Part shown: piece by piece, positions 33,457 to 43,099 of the stretch
Layout of the letters: each line of letters opens with the position of its first letter
Numbering within the stretch: position 1 is the first letter of the stretch
Assembly: GCF_001742225.1 (NCBI RefSeq)
Contig: NZ_CP017077.1
Span: 372,001-436,000 of the forward strand
Direction: 5' to 3'
DNA from: Novosphingobium resinovorum
GTDB lineage: Bacteria; Pseudomonadota; Alphaproteobacteria; Sphingomonadales; Sphingomonadaceae
DNA: 64,000 nt
Notes under the pieces: generated by a model
What the model was told of the DNA's origin: nothing
Databases searched by the model: none
What the model saw: the letters and a program-made list of their open reading frames with translations, nothing else
Program-made: the position numbers and the translations under genes

Positions 33457-34203
33457 ATGTTCGACCTGACCGGCAAGCGGGCCCTCGTCACCGGCGCATC
33501 GAGCGGGCTGGGCGCCCATTTCGCCCGCGTCCTCGCACGCGCCGGGGCCCACGTCGTCGTCGCCGCGCGGCGCGAGGAGGCCTTGCGTACGCTGGTCGAG
33601 GAGATCATGCGCGCCGGCGGCAGCGCGGCGGCGGTGCGCCTCGACGTGACCGACGCGGCCTCGGTGGCCGAAGCGGTCGCGGCGGCGGGTCGGCTCGACG
33701 TGCTGGTCAACAACGCCGGGGTCACCAACACCAAGCCGGTGCTCGACCAGACCGAGGACGACTTCGACTTCATCCTCGACACCAACCTCAAGGGCGGCTT
33801 CCTCGTCGCCACGCAAGTCGCGCGGGCGATGCGCGATGCGGGCACGGGCGGGTCGATCGTCAATGTCGCCTCGATCCTGGGGTTGCGGCAAGGGGGGCAG
33901 GTGACGCCTTATGCGATCTCCAAGGCAGGCGTGATCCAGATGACCCGCCAGCTCGGGCTGGAGCTGGCGCGCTTCGGCATACGCGTCAACGCGCTGGCGC
34001 CCGGCTACGTCGCCACCGAACTCAACGACGCGTTCTTCGCCAGCGAGGCGGGGCAGGTGCTGGTCCGCCGCATCCCGCAGCGGCGGCTGGGCGCGCTGGA
34101 GGACCTCGACGGCCCGCTGCTGCTGCTCGCCTCCGACACCTCGCGCTACATGACCGGATCGACGATCACCGTCGATGGCGGCCACCTCGTCAGCACGCTT
34201 TGA
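33457..34203 (+). CDS. Short-chain dehydrogenase/reductase (FabG-like)
   Basis: 248 residues. [32 protein letters not shown] then Y-AIS-K, and the C-terminal [11 protein letters not shown]. It follows the acyl-CoA dehydrogenase by 31 bp and precedes the CoA-transferase pair, so a 3-hydroxyacyl-CoA dehydrogenase role is likely. Confidence 0.87.
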   Translation: MFDLTGKRALVTGASSGLGAHFARVLARAGAHVVVAARREEALRTLVEEIMRAGGSAAAVRLDVTDAASVAEAVAAAGRLDVLVNNAGVTNTKPVLDQTEDDFDFILDTNLKGGFLVATQVARAMRDAGTGGSIVNVASILGLRQGGQVTPYAISKAGVIQMTRQLGLELARFGIRVNALAPGYVATELNDAFFASEAGQVLVRRIPQRRLGALEDLDGPLLLLASDTSRYMTGSTITVDGGHLVSTL

Positions 34204-34216
34204 AAGGAGCGGATCG

Positions 34217-34924
34217 ATGGTCCAGAAAGTCTACCCCGATGCCGCCGCCGCACTCGACGGACTGCTGCGCGACGGCATGACCGTCGCCGCCGGGGGCTTC
34301 GGCCTTTGCGGCATTCCCGAGACGCTGATCGACGCCCTCGTCGCCAGCGGCGTGGGCGGGATGACCGCCGTATCCAACAACGCCGGCGTCGACGACTTCG
34401 GCCTCGGCAAGCTGCTGCGCACGCGCCAGATCCGCAAGATGGTCAGTTCCTACGTCGGCGAGAACAAGGAATTCGAGCGCCAGTACCTCTCGGGCGAACT
34501 TGAGATCGAGTTCAGCCCGCAAGGCACGCTGGCCGAGCGGATGCGCGCCGGCGGGGCGGGGATACCGGGGTTTTACACCCGCACCGGCGTCGGCACGCTG
34601 ATTGCTGAGGGCAAGGAAACCCGGGACTTCGATGGCGAGACATACGTGCTCGAACGGGGCATCGTCGCCGACCTCGCGATCGTCAAGGCGTGGAAGGGGG
34701 ACCCTTACGGCAACCTCGTGTTCCGCAAGTCGGCGCGCAATTTCAACCCGATGGCGGCGACCTGCGGGCGGGTGACGGTGGCCGAAGTGGAGCACCTCGT
34801 GGGCCCGGGCGAGCTTGAGCCCGACCAGATCCACACCCCGGGCGTCTTCGTCCAGCGCCTGATCCTCGCCACCGCGAACGAAAAGCGCATCGAGCAGCGC
34901 ACGATCCGGCAGGAGGCCGCCTGA
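34217..34924 (+). CDS. 3-oxoacid CoA-transferase, subunit A
   Basis: 235 residues. Family-I CoA-transferase alpha subunit with [55 protein letters not shown] and [20 protein letters not shown]. The pattern is that of succinyl-CoA:3-oxoacid CoA-transferase. An AAGGAG site precedes the ATG. It moves CoA between succinyl-CoA or acetyl-CoA and a 3-oxo acid together with subunit B, whose start overlaps by one base. Confidence 0.92.
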   Translation: MVQKVYPDAAAALDGLLRDGMTVAAGGFGLCGIPETLIDALVASGVGGMTAVSNNAGVDDFGLGKLLRTRQIRKMVSSYVGENKEFERQYLSGELEIEFSPQGTLAERMRAGGAGIPGFYTRTGVGTLIAEGKETRDFDGETYVLERGIVADLAIVKAWKGDPYGNLVFRKSARNFNPMAATCGRVTVAEVEHLVGPGELEPDQIHTPGVFVQRLILATANEKRIEQRTIRQEAA

Positions 34925-35610
34925 TGCCCTGGACCCGAGACGAAATGGCGGCCCGCGCCGCCCGAGAGCTCCAGGACGGGTTCTACGTGAACCTCGGCAT
35001 CGGCATCCCCACGCTGGTGGCCAACCACATCGCCCCCGGGCTCGACGTGACGCTGCAGTCGGAGAACGGCATGCTCGGCCTCGGCCCCTTCCCGCGCGAG
35101 GGGGAAGTCGACGCCGACGTCATCAACGCCGGTAAGCAGACCATCACGGAACTCGACCGCACCAGCTACGTCTCCTCGGCCGACAGCTTCGGCATGATCC
35201 GGGGCGGGCACATCCAGCTTTCGGTGCTGGGCGCGATGGAAGTGGCCCAGAACGGCGACCTCGCCAATTGGATGGTGCCGGGCAAGATGGTCAAGGGCCC
35301 CGGCGGCGCGATGGACCTCGTGGCGGGGGTCGGGCGCATCATCGTGCTGATGGACCACGTCGACAAGGCGGGCGCGCCCAAGTTCCGCAAGGCCTGCAGC
35401 CTGCCGCTGACCGGCGCCAACGTGGTGGACATGATCGTAACGAACCTTGCGGTATTCCGCCGGCCCGATCGCAGGAGCGGGTTCGAACTGGTGGAACTGG
35501 CTCCCGGCGTCAGTGCGGCAGAGGTGCGCGCGAAGACCGAGGCGGGGTATGTGGAGATGATTCCCGGCAGTGTCGCACCGCAACTTTCCGCTTCAACCCC
35601 GTCATCCTGA
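34924..35610 (+). CDS. 3-oxoacid CoA-transferase, subunit B
   Basis: 228 residues. The catalytic glutamate lies in [20 protein letters not shown] and [20 protein letters not shown] are typical of the beta subunit. The start overlaps the stop of subunit A (TGATG). The last residues (STPSS) and the TGA are supplied by a REP-like palindrome that begins at 35601, so the original end of the gene has been remodelled. Confidence 0.92.
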   Translation: MPWTRDEMAARAARELQDGFYVNLGIGIPTLVANHIAPGLDVTLQSENGMLGLGPFPREGEVDADVINAGKQTITELDRTSYVSSADSFGMIRGGHIQLSVLGAMEVAQNGDLANWMVPGKMVKGPGGAMDLVAGVGRIIVLMDHVDKAGAPKFRKACSLPLTGANVVDMIVTNLAVFRRPDRRSGFELVELAPGVSAAEVRAKTEAGYVEMIPGSVAPQLSASTPSS

Positions 35611-35734
35611 ACTCGTTTTAGGATACATCGGGCAGTTGCACCGGAGGGATAGCGTCACCATCGCCCCTTCGGTTTGCGGCGGCAAAACACAAGGCTTGGG
35701 GCACGATGGACCCTGAAACGAGTTCAGGGTGACG
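35601..35734. repeat. REP-like palindrome pair (inverted)
   Basis: GTCATCCTGAACTCGTTT (35601-35618) is repeated inverted near 35717-35734 as GTCACCCTGAACTCGTTT on the other strand. The right copy is a perfect hairpin (CCCTGAA-ACGAG-TTCAGGG). The two flank about 95 bp of non-coding DNA, like a REP doublet. Sequences of this type are common intergenic repeats in sphingomonads (from memory). Confidence 0.7.
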
Positions 35735-35770
35735 AAAAAAAGGGGATGGATCAGGCTGATCCTTACGCGA

Positions 35771-35792
35771 TGATCCTCCCCAGGGAGGATCA
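35771..35792. terminator. Hairpin at the end of the minus-strand operon
   Basis: TGATCCTCCC (35771-35780) and GGGAGGATCA (35783-35792) form a perfect 10-bp stem with a two-base loop. It overlaps the stop codon of the small gene ending at 35790. No T run follows on the minus strand. Confidence 0.45.
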
Positions 35793-36023
35793 GTACTCCG
35801 TCTGCCCCCATAGCTCCCACAATTCCGCCTGAAGCGCGGCGTGGTCCATCAGCACCGTGCCGTCCATCGCGACGATGCGCATCGGCGCCATGCGGCGATC
35901 GGCCAGCGCGTCGTAGGCGGCGTCGATGGCGCGGCTGACGTTGGCGTGGGGTTCGGCGAGGTCCGTCCCGTCGTGCAGGCCATGCAGCACGACGGGGCCG
36001 GTCAGCGGATCGATGCCGTGCAT
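35790..36023 (-). CDS. Small hypothetical protein (77 residues)
   Basis: Begins MHGIDPLTGPVVLHGLHDGT and continues with an acidic helical region (VSRAIDAAYDALADRRMAP, LMDHAALQAELWELW). The start is one base from the stop of the acyl-CoA ligase, so it belongs to that operon. No family was recognised. Confidence 0.5.
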   Translation of the reverse strand: MHGIDPLTGPVVLHGLHDGTDLAEPHANVSRAIDAAYDALADRRMAPMRIVAMDGTVLMDHAALQAELWELWGQTEY

Positions 36024-36024
36024 C

Positions 36025-37587
36025 TCAGCCCACCTTCGGGTAGCCGCCGCCGCCCCAGCCGGCATCGACCGCGGCGCGGTCGACGAAGCCGTTGGGAAGG
36101 CGGGGCAGGGCGGGTGCGAAAGCGACGATCTTGGGCTTCTTGTACGAGGCGATCGCGTGGCGGCAATGCTCGATGACCGCGTGCTCGTCGAGCGCGGCGG
36201 TGTCGTTCAGCACCACCACCGCCTTGACGCTTTGTGCCCAGCGTTCGTCGGGCACGCCGATCACGCAGACGTCGGAGACTTCGGGCAGTGCCCGGATGCA
36301 GGCCTCGACTTCGGCGGGGTAGATGTTCTCCAGTCCGGACTTTATCATCGTCGCCTTGGGGCCGACGAAGGACAGCGAGCCGTCGGGGTTGCGCCGCCCG
36401 AGGTCGTTGGTCCTGTACCAGCCGTCGGCGCTGCGGGCCTGGTTGACCGCGTCGGCGCCGTAGTAGCCGTTCATCACCAAGGGCCCGCGTGCGGCGATCT
36501 CGCCGGTCTCGCCATCGGGCACCTCGCGGCCGGCCTCGTCGAGCAGGCGGATTTGCAGGAACGGCCCGGGTCGCCCGGCGCCGCTGCCACCGAGCCATGC
36601 CAGCACCACCGAGCCCATCAGCTCGGTCTGTCCGTACTGTCCCATGTGGTGGCGCATCGGCGCGTGTTCGGGAATGGCGAGGGGGGGAGCCCAGTCCTTG
36701 AGGTCACGGCTGGGGAACAGCGAGGAGAGATCGCGCTTGCCCGCCGCATCCAGCTTCATCATCTGGTCGACCACGGGCCCCGGAAGATATGCGTGGCTGA
36801 CATGTTCGCGCTCGACGAGGTCGAGCAGCTCGGCGGCATCGACGCGCCGCACGTAGACGCAGCGGCCCCCGGCGACGAACGCGGCGAAGCCGCCCATCAA
36901 CACGCCGACGTGGAACATCGGCCCGGACATCAGGTAGCTGCTGGTCTCGTCGATCGCCTGCCCGCGGGCCGAAAGCAACGCCTGGAGCAGGATGGCGTTG
37001 TGCGAAAGCTGGGCGGCCTTGGCGGCGCCGTCGAACGCGGCGGTGTAGATTGCCAGAAGCGGCGTGTCGGCATCGACGAAGGTTTCGGGATCGTGGTCCT
37101 CACCCGATTCGATCAGCGCCTCGTAGCAGTCCGCCCCGGTGCCGTCGTGCTGCACCCACTGGCGATCGTGCGTCTTCCAGGTTTCCTTGTTGACGTGGTA
37201 GATGTCGCCCACCTCGATGTCCTGCCAGAAAACGATCTTGGGATCGAAACGGTGGACGAGATCGGCGAACTCGGGTGGGGAGACACGCCAGTTGGCCGGG
37301 CAAAGCTGTGCGCCGATCTTGGCACAGGCGAGCAGCAGCTCCATCACCCGCGCGGAGTTCTGGCCGACCCACATGATCCGGTCGCCCGGCCCGACGCCGC
37401 GCTTGCGCAACCCGTCGGCGACCTTGTTCACGCGGCAATCGAGTTGGCGGTAGGTCAGTCGTTCAGGCCCGTCGACCGAGGCGATCATGTTGGGCCGCGA
37501 GCGGCTGTGTTCACGCAAGGTGTCGGCAAAGTTGAACTGGCGGATGGCGGGGAACTGGTCGATCCGCATATCTGGAGCGCCGTGCAT
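36025..37587 (-). CDS. AMP-forming acyl-CoA ligase, non-canonical active site
   Basis: 520 residues of the ANL superfamily. N-terminal LTYRQLDCRVNKVADGLR, motif GQYGQTELMG and ATMIKSGLENIYPAEVEACI are clear. Two signatures are altered: the P-loop normally TSGTTGxPK reads YTAAFDGAAKAAQLSH, and the C-terminal NGK carrying the adenylation lysine reads LPRLPNGFVDR. The enzyme may still form acyl-CoA with substitutes for these residues, as some related actinobacterial ligases share the YTAAF form (from memory), or may act differently. Its ATG overlaps the stop of the gene at 37587. Confidence 0.8.
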   Translation of the reverse strand: MHGAPDMRIDQFPAIRQFNFADTLREHSRSRPNMIASVDGPERLTYRQLDCRVNKVADGLRKRGVGPGDRIMWVGQNSARVMELLLACAKIGAQLCPANWRVSPPEFADLVHRFDPKIVFWQDIEVGDIYHVNKETWKTHDRQWVQHDGTGADCYEALIESGEDHDPETFVDADTPLLAIYTAAFDGAAKAAQLSHNAILLQALLSARGQAIDETSSYLMSGPMFHVGVLMGGFAAFVAGGRCVYVRRVDAAELLDLVEREHVSHAYLPGPVVDQMMKLDAAGKRDLSSLFPSRDLKDWAPPLAIPEHAPMRHHMGQYGQTELMGSVVLAWLGGSGAGRPGPFLQIRLLDEAGREVPDGETGEIAARGPLVMNGYYGADAVNQARSADGWYRTNDLGRRNPDGSLSFVGPKATMIKSGLENIYPAEVEACIRALPEVSDVCVIGVPDERWAQSVKAVVVLNDTAALDEHAVIEHCRHAIASYKKPKIVAFAPALPRLPNGFVDRAAVDAGWGGGGYPKVG

Positions 37588-38261
37588 CAGCCCAGCGCCA
37601 GCCGCAGGTCGGCATTGCCGCAAGGGCAGGGTTCGGCGATCAACGCGCCGGGCACCTCGCTGCGGTGCGCCTCGAAGGGGGTCGCGCGCAGCAGCCGGCT
37701 GGACAGCACTATGGCACCGTCGCTGGCGGTGCAGTACCACTCTATGCTGTCGACGTGGACGCCTTCGCCCGCACTGCACTGGAGAGCGAAGGCGGGGCCG
37801 ACTTCGGCCATGAGACGCAGGCTGCGGATGCCGGGGACCTGCGAGAGCCGGTCGAAGGCATCGGCGCGGGCCCAAACGATGCGGTCGCGGAACACGGCGT
37901 CGAGCGCGAAGCCTGCCTCGTCGAGCCCGGTCAGCACTTCGGCGCTGACGCCGACGACCGCGGCGACGTCGAAGCGGCGGCAGATCGATTCGATCCGCAC
38001 GGCTTCGTAGCGGCTGTCGTCGGCATTGGTGCACAACAGGCCCATGTTCATGATCGCCCGTTCGAACGGCTGCGCGTAGGCGCCGTTCTCCAGCAGCGAG
38101 ATGAGCAGGACGAACCGGCCATAGGCAAGCGGGAAGCTGCCCAGCACCCGCTCGATGGCGAACTGGGTGCGGCCAAGTTCGGGGCCGGAGACGGGCAGGA
38201 ATTCCCGGCCATTAGCGGCGGGGTAGCTGCCCACCAGTGCTGGTTCGATGGTTCTGGTCAC
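37587..38261 (-). CDS. Adenylate-forming-enzyme-like partial protein (unassigned)
   Basis: About 224 residues from a GTG at 38261 (an ATG at 38309 adds 16 residues of unclear value). It shows PVSGPELGRTQFAIERVLGS, YEAVRIESICRRFDVAAVVG and an end CPCGNADLRLALG. The pattern recalls the PaaK-type adenylating fold, but no ATP-binding loop or C-terminal lysine domain is present, so it would not be active by itself. Translational overlap with the non-canonical ligase suggests that the two act as partners. Confidence 0.45.
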   Translation of the reverse strand: MTRTIEPALVGSYPAANGREFLPVSGPELGRTQFAIERVLGSFPLAYGRFVLLISLLENGAYAQPFERAIMNMGLLCTNADDSRYEAVRIESICRRFDVAAVVGVSAEVLTGLDEAGFALDAVFRDRIVWARADAFDRLSQVPGIRSLRLMAEVGPAFALQCSAGEGVHVDSIEWYCTASDGAIVLSSRLLRATPFEAHRSEVPGALIAEPCPCGNADLRLALG

Positions 38262-38675
38262 GATAGGCCTGCCCTTCTTGTGGGATATGGATGCACCGCG
38301 GCGGGCCATGAGGGCCGGACGGGAAATCGTGGTGCCGTCACATGCCTCTCCCCCGTGCGCCGCAATTAAATGAATGCAGTTAAGTGACGTCTAGGGTGAT
38401 ATCGAGGGATTCGCAAGGCGTAGATGATGATGGCAGGTCCCGGGCCCGGCTGCTTGTGCCCCTAAAGCGCGTATCTGCGCCGCTGGCGGAAATGAACGCA
38501 ATTATAATTTATGCACTTCATTTCTAATATCGGCTGTTCTAAGGATGAGTGGCCGTCAGGTCAGCGGGTCCAGGCTCGTCGACCATGCGCGGAGGCATTC
38601 GCCTCCAAGCGTCGTCACAAGGTCGCAGGCTCCGCCAAGAGAGAGCTGCACGACCCCATTGGGAGGGAATATATC
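38262..38675 (+). promoter_or_regulatory. Long divergent regulatory region before the TonB receptor
   Basis: The gap holds a copy of the recurrent motif (GAATGCAGTTAAGTG from 38372). It also has an inverted repeat GAAATGAA (38489-38496) with TTCATTTC (38517-38524) around an AT-rich centre, and a 6-bp hairpin GGAGGC-ATTC-GCCTCC (38591-38606) in the presumed leader. No gene was found in it. Confidence 0.5.
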
Positions 38676-40946
38676 TTGAGAAGCACATTGCTGTGTTCCG
38701 TCGGCGCCCTTGCGCTCGTCTCCAGCGCGGCGGTCGCCCAGGCGCAGGAAAGCGCAGGCGCGACCGCGCAGCCGCAGGATACCAGCGGCCAGATCGGCGA
38801 CATCATCGTCACCGCCCAGCGCGTGTCCGAAAGCCTGCAGACCACCCCCGTCGCGGTCAGCGCGGTGACTGGCGAGGCGCTCGATCGCAAGCAGATCAGC
38901 AACGTCACGCAGATCCAGTACACCATCCCCACGCTGCAGATCGCTACCGCCAAGGACGGCGACAGCTCCAGCGCCAACATCGGCCTGCGCGGGCAGATCC
39001 AGACGTATTCATCGATCACCGTCGATCCTTCGGTCGGGCTCTACGTCGACGGTATCTACGTAGCGCGCAATGCAGGCGCGGCGCTCGACCTGCTCGACCT
39101 GGAGCGGGTCGAGGTGCTGCGCGGGCCGCAGGGTACGCTGTTTGGGCGCAACACCACGGGCGGCGCGATCAACCTGATCGCCAACAAGCCGGTCTACGAA
39201 CTGACCGGGTCGGTGCGTGCCAGCTACGGCAACTACGATGCGGTGAACGGCCAGATCGTGCTCAACGCGCCCCTGGTCGACGATCAACTGGCGGTGCGCG
39301 TCGCCTACCAGCACAACCAGCGCGACGGGTATGGCCGCTCGCTCTACACCGGGCAGTCGCTCGCCGACCAGAACGTCGACTTCTTCCGCGCGCAACTGCT
39401 GATCGAGCCGGGGGCGGGGCCGCTCAAGATCCTGCTCAGCGCCGATGGTAGCTGGAGCGAGAACAACGGCAGCCTCCAGCACACTTACTACGTCAGCCCC
39501 ACCGGCCTCGCGCCGGCGGTGGTCGCGGCCTGTGCGGCCAATTCGGCGCGGGTGGGGTGTCCTGCCGGCAGCCCGCCGCTGGTCGACGCGTCGGACGGGT
39601 TCTACACCAGCCGGGCGGGCCTGCTCGGCTATAACAAGAGCCGCACCCTGGGGTTCGGCGGCACCATCGAGTACGATCTGGGCGGGGCGACGTTCAAGTC
39701 GATCACCTCCTATCGCGAACTCCAGCGCACGTATCACCAGGACCTTGACGGCACCTCGTATTCGCTGCTCGATACGTATCGCGGCTATATCGACCAGGAC
39801 CAGGTCTCGCAGGAACTGCAACTGCTCGGCAAGGCGTTCGGCGACCGGCTGTCGTGGATCGTGGGTGCCTTCTACTTTCGCGAGAAGGGGCAGGACCTCA
39901 CCGATTCCAACTCGCTGGCGCCGGTCTCGCCGACCCGGGCGGTCAAGGACGTCTATGCCCGCAATACGTCCAAGGCGGGCTACGGGCAGCTCACTTACGA
40001 GATCGTCGACGGGGTGCGGCTGACCGGGGGCCTGCGCTATACTGACGACGTGCGCCGGATGCGCAAACGCGCGCCCACGCTCAACATGGCGACCGGGGCC
40101 ACCGGCTGCGCGCTGCGCAGTGGGCTGACCGCGCCGTGCGAGTTCGAAGGCAAGGCCAGCTTCAACTACTGGTCCTATACAGCCGGAGTCGACTGGCAGG
40201 CCAGCCGCAACGCCTTCGTCTACGCCAAGGTGACCAAGGGCTACCGCGCCGGCGGGCTCAACCAGGGCGGCGTCGACACCGTCAGCCTGGCGCCGTTCGA
40301 TCCCGAGTCCGTCCAGTCGTTCGAGGTCGGCGCCAAGCTCGACCTGTTCGACCGCCGGCTGCGGATCAATGCCGACTACTTCTACGGCAACTACGACAAT
40401 GTGCAGCGCGCCACGGTGCGGGTCATCAACAACCTGTCGAGCAACTTCGTCGTCAATGCCGCCAAGGCGCGCATCCAGGGCATCGAAGCGGAGATCGTCG
40501 CCAAGCCGTTCAAGCCGCTGACATTGAGCGGCAGCTTCGGATGGATCGATCCCAAGTACAAGGAATTCATCGACATCTACAGCGGTCTCGACCGCAGCGC
40601 CGAGCCCTTCCCGCAATCGCCCAAGTACACCGCCGGCGGCGCGGCGGACTTCGTGATCCCCGCCTCGTTCGGCTCGGTGACGCTGCACAGCGACTATAGC
40701 TGGCGCTCGGCGCAGTACTACGAGGCCACGCAAGTCTCGCGGGTCGGGGCTTACGGGCTGTGGAACGCGCAAGTCAGCGTGCAGCTCAACGATCCCGACC
40801 TGCAACTTTCGGTGTGGGGACGCAACCTGACCAAGGTGCGGTACTACCAGTCGGTTACCGACGTGAGCAGCACGGTCCTGGGTTACGCCACCGCCAACCC
40901 GGGCGAGCCGCGCATGTATGGCGTGACCGGGACTTATCGCTTCTAG
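38676..40946 (+). CDS. TonB-dependent outer-membrane receptor (TTG start)
   Basis: 756 residues from a TTG at 38676, which follows GGGAGGGAA at a proper distance and directly starts a signal peptide (MRSTLLCSVGALALVSSAAV, ending AQA). An upstream ATG at 38511 would add 55 residues with no signal character. TonB box DIIVTAQR at 42-49, plug motif VEVLRGPQGTLFGRNTTGG, C-terminal end VTGTYRF with the terminal Phe. It is not a close copy of the other three receptors. Followed by a terminator hairpin. Confidence 0.92.
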   Translation: MRSTLLCSVGALALVSSAAVAQAQESAGATAQPQDTSGQIGDIIVTAQRVSESLQTTPVAVSAVTGEALDRKQISNVTQIQYTIPTLQIATAKDGDSSSANIGLRGQIQTYSSITVDPSVGLYVDGIYVARNAGAALDLLDLERVEVLRGPQGTLFGRNTTGGAINLIANKPVYELTGSVRASYGNYDAVNGQIVLNAPLVDDQLAVRVAYQHNQRDGYGRSLYTGQSLADQNVDFFRAQLLIEPGAGPLKILLSADGSWSENNGSLQHTYYVSPTGLAPAVVAACAANSARVGCPAGSPPLVDASDGFYTSRAGLLGYNKSRTLGFGGTIEYDLGGATFKSITSYRELQRTYHQDLDGTSYSLLDTYRGYIDQDQVSQELQLLGKAFGDRLSWIVGAFYFREKGQDLTDSNSLAPVSPTRAVKDVYARNTSKAGYGQLTYEIVDGVRLTGGLRYTDDVRRMRKRAPTLNMATGATGCALRSGLTAPCEFEGKASFNYWSYTAGVDWQASRNAFVYAKVTKGYRAGGLNQGGVDTVSLAPFDPESVQSFEVGAKLDLFDRRLRINADYFYGNYDNVQRATVRVINNLSSNFVVNAAKARIQGIEAEIVAKPFKPLTLSGSFGWIDPKYKEFIDIYSGLDRSAEPFPQSPKYTAGGAADFVIPASFGSVTLHSDYSWRSAQYYEATQVSRVGAYGLWNAQVSVQLNDPDLQLSVWGRNLTKVRYYQSVTDVSSTVLGYATANPGEPRMYGVTGTYRF

Positions 40947-40952
40947 GCATTC

Positions 40953-40981
40953 GGGAGGGCCCTCATCTCGAGGGCTCTCCC
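40953..40981. terminator. Bidirectional hairpin between convergent receptor and TetR genes
   Basis: GGGAGGGCCCTC (40953-40964) pairs with GAGGGCTCTCCC (40970-40981) in 11 of 12 positions, with a five-base loop. No T run is present, so termination efficiency is uncertain. Confidence 0.6.
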
Positions 40982-40989
40982 TATCCCCG

Positions 40990-41715
40990 TCAGCCCGCTG
41001 CGGCGGCCGCTTCCTCGTCGCTGCGGTACTTGCCGCGCACCATGCCGATCAGCATGAATGCCGCGGCGTCGAGGAAGCGGTCGCGGTCCCAGCGCGAATC
41101 GCCGAAGCTGCCGTAGGGCGAACTCGCGGTGGCGGCGCAGTGGTCCACCAGCGACAGCGCGGCGCCGGCAGTTTCGGGCACTGAAAGCTCCTTGGGGATG
41201 AAGCCGCTCTGCTGCGATTCCGCGACGCGCTGCTCCAGCCGTTTGCCGATCGGCTTGGTCATTTCCACGCGCATGCGCATGAACCGCTCGTCGCCCTGTT
41301 CGGACATCAAGTTGCGGTAGTGCAGCGCCACTTCATATTCCTGCCAGTAGGCGGCATAGGCGCGCACGAAGCGGCGGGCGCGGTCCCAAAGCTGGGTTTC
41401 GGGCCAAGGCTCCTCAAGCATGTCCATGTAGGGATGGCGCAACGTCATGATCTCCTCCAGCCGCGCCAGCACGACCTCGGGAACGCCCGCGAAATACAGG
41501 TAGAGCGCGGGCGGAGTCAGCCCGCAGGCGCGCGCCACGTCGGCGGAGGACAGGCGGTGCGCGGGAGTTTCGCGCAGCAGCAGCATCGTCTGGTCGATGA
41601 TCCGGCGCCGCGTCGACAGGCCCTTGTTGCGCATGACCTGGCCGACCTTGTTCTGCCCTTTCGGCTTGGCCTTGGCCTTCGGCTTGGTTTTCGCTGCGTT
41701 TTCCACTTTCGACAT
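40990..41715 (-). CDS. TetR-family transcriptional regulator with Lys-rich N-terminal tail
   Basis: 241 residues. A basic tail (AKTKPKAKAKPKGQNK, about residues 7-22) comes before the helix-turn-helix (SSADVARACGLTPPALYLYF). The C-terminal domain is helical. The tail may add non-specific DNA contact. It diverges from the paired acyl-CoA dehydrogenases at 41965, with a copy of the recurrent 15-mer between them, so it is the leading candidate for the regulator of the motif. Confidence 0.82.
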   Translation of the reverse strand: MSKVENAAKTKPKAKAKPKGQNKVGQVMRNKGLSTRRRIIDQTMLLLRETPAHRLSSADVARACGLTPPALYLYFAGVPEVVLARLEEIMTLRHPYMDMLEEPWPETQLWDRARRFVRAYAAYWQEYEVALHYRNLMSEQGDERFMRMRVEMTKPIGKRLEQRVAESQQSGFIPKELSVPETAGAALSLVDHCAATASSPYGSFGDSRWDRDRFLDAAAFMLIGMVRGKYRSDEEAAAAAG

Positions 41716-41845
41716 GACGTGTCGCTGCCCTCGATCCAATCCCCCCCTTCACGCCCGGGCATCTGCCCTTCGGACCGGGAAAGGTCCCTTCTCGCACGAG
41801 AGCCGATGTTGACACAACACGCGCGCGACCATATGCCCGACTCAT

Positions 41846-41860
41846 AACTTTATAGCATTC
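41846..41860 (-). promoter_or_regulatory. Recurrent AT-rich motif (identical to 23246-23260)
   Basis: AACTTTATAGCATTC on the plus strand, GAATGCTATAAAGTT on the minus strand, between the TetR gene (41715) and the acyl-CoA dehydrogenase (41965). The exact 15-mer recurs 18.6 kb away. Confidence 0.55.
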
Positions 41861-41964
41861 ATCTTTGGAGAGGACGGTGAAGCGGATGGCCGGCGTGCAT
41901 GGAGCGCCCCGGTCGAGGCTCGCCCCCGCTCCGGCAAATCATCCGCGACGGGGAGCGTACTTCG

Positions 41965-43086
41965 GTGAACTTCGATTTGACCGACGAACAGAAGATGCTG
42001 CAAGAACAGGCGCGCCGCTACCTGGCCGAACGCGTCGGCTACGACCGCCTGCGAACCGCGATCGAGCAGGGCGACGAGACCGACCCGGCACTGTGGAATG
42101 GCATGGCCGAACTCGGCTGGCTGATGGTCGGCATTCCCGAGGAATACGGCGGGCTGGGGCTGGGCACTTTGGAACAGTGCGTCATCGCCGAGGAACTGGG
42201 GCGGGTGGTGGCGCCGGTGCCGTTCACCTCTTCGCTGGGCCTCGCCGCCGAAGCGATCCTGGCCCGTGGCTCGCACGCGCAGAAGGAACGCCTGCTACCC
42301 GCGCTCGGGACCGGCGAGGCAGTCGCGGCGCTGGCTTTCTTCGAAGGCCCCGGCGCGCCCGAACACGCGGTCATGGACGCTTTCGCCTGCACGGTGCGCG
42401 ACGGGTTCCTCAGCGGCGTCAAATGGCCGGTGCTCGATGGCGGCGTGGCGGATCACCTGATCGTCGCGGCGAAGGACGCGGCCGGCGTCGTCGGCCTTTA
42501 CTGCGTCGATGCGCGCGGGGAGGGTGTCGCGCGCGAGCGGATCAGCGGGTTCGACCAGCTACGCGCCGGCCACGTCGTCACCTTCACCGCGGCGCCTGCC
42601 GAACGCCTCGGCACCGGCGATGCACGCGCGGCGATTCTCGCCTGCTTCGACAAGGCCGCGGTGCTCACCGCGTTCGAGCAGGTCGGCGGGGCAGAAGCCG
42701 CGCTCTACATGGGCCGCGACTATGCGCTGGAGCGCAAGGCCTTCGGCCGCGCCATCGGCTCGTACCAGGCGATCAAGCACAAGCTGGCGGACATGCTGAC
42801 CAAAGTGGAGCTCGCGCGCTCCAATGCCTACTACGCCGGCTGGGCGATGGAGAACGAGGCACCCGACCGGGCGCTGGCCGCCGCCACCGCGCGGGTCAGC
42901 GCGATCGAGGCCTACGAATTCGCGGCGCGCGAGAACATGCAGGTACACGGCGGCATCAGCTTCACCTGGGAGGCGAACTGCCACTTCCACTACCGCCGAT
43001 CGCGCCTGCTCGCGGTCTCGCTGGGCGCCGCCTCGCACTGGAGCGGGCGCATCATCGACCAGTTGCTGTCCGCGCAGAGCGCTTGA
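41965..43086 (+). CDS. Acyl-CoA dehydrogenase, likely subunit of a heteromeric enzyme (pair 1)
   Basis: 373 residues from a GTG at 41965 behind GGGGAGCG. It has VNFDLTDEQKMLQEQARRYL, EYGGLGLGTLEQCVIAEELG, RKAFGRAIGSYQAIKHKLAD and ENMQVHGGISFTWEANCHF. The standard catalytic Glu position near the C-terminus is not evident (QVHGGISFTWE type). Together with the second gene at 43100 it matches the adjacent-pair arrangement of alpha2beta2 acyl-CoA dehydrogenases of steroid side-chain degradation. Confidence 0.85.
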   Translation: MNFDLTDEQKMLQEQARRYLAERVGYDRLRTAIEQGDETDPALWNGMAELGWLMVGIPEEYGGLGLGTLEQCVIAEELGRVVAPVPFTSSLGLAAEAILARGSHAQKERLLPALGTGEAVAALAFFEGPGAPEHAVMDAFACTVRDGFLSGVKWPVLDGGVADHLIVAAKDAAGVVGLYCVDARGEGVARERISGFDQLRAGHVVTFTAAPAERLGTGDARAAILACFDKAAVLTAFEQVGGAEAALYMGRDYALERKAFGRAIGSYQAIKHKLADMLTKVELARSNAYYAGWAMENEAPDRALAAATARVSAIEAYEFAARENMQVHGGISFTWEANCHFHYRRSRLLAVSLGAASHWSGRIIDQLLSAQSA

Positions 43087-43099
43087 GAGGGTCACCGCC

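Noticed and set aside
34217..35610. Possible IpdA/IpdB ring-opening hydrolase pair of steroid degradation
   Set aside because: Motifs ([30 protein letters not shown]) match ordinary 3-oxoacid CoA-transferases, and the subunit sizes fit that family rather than IpdAB.
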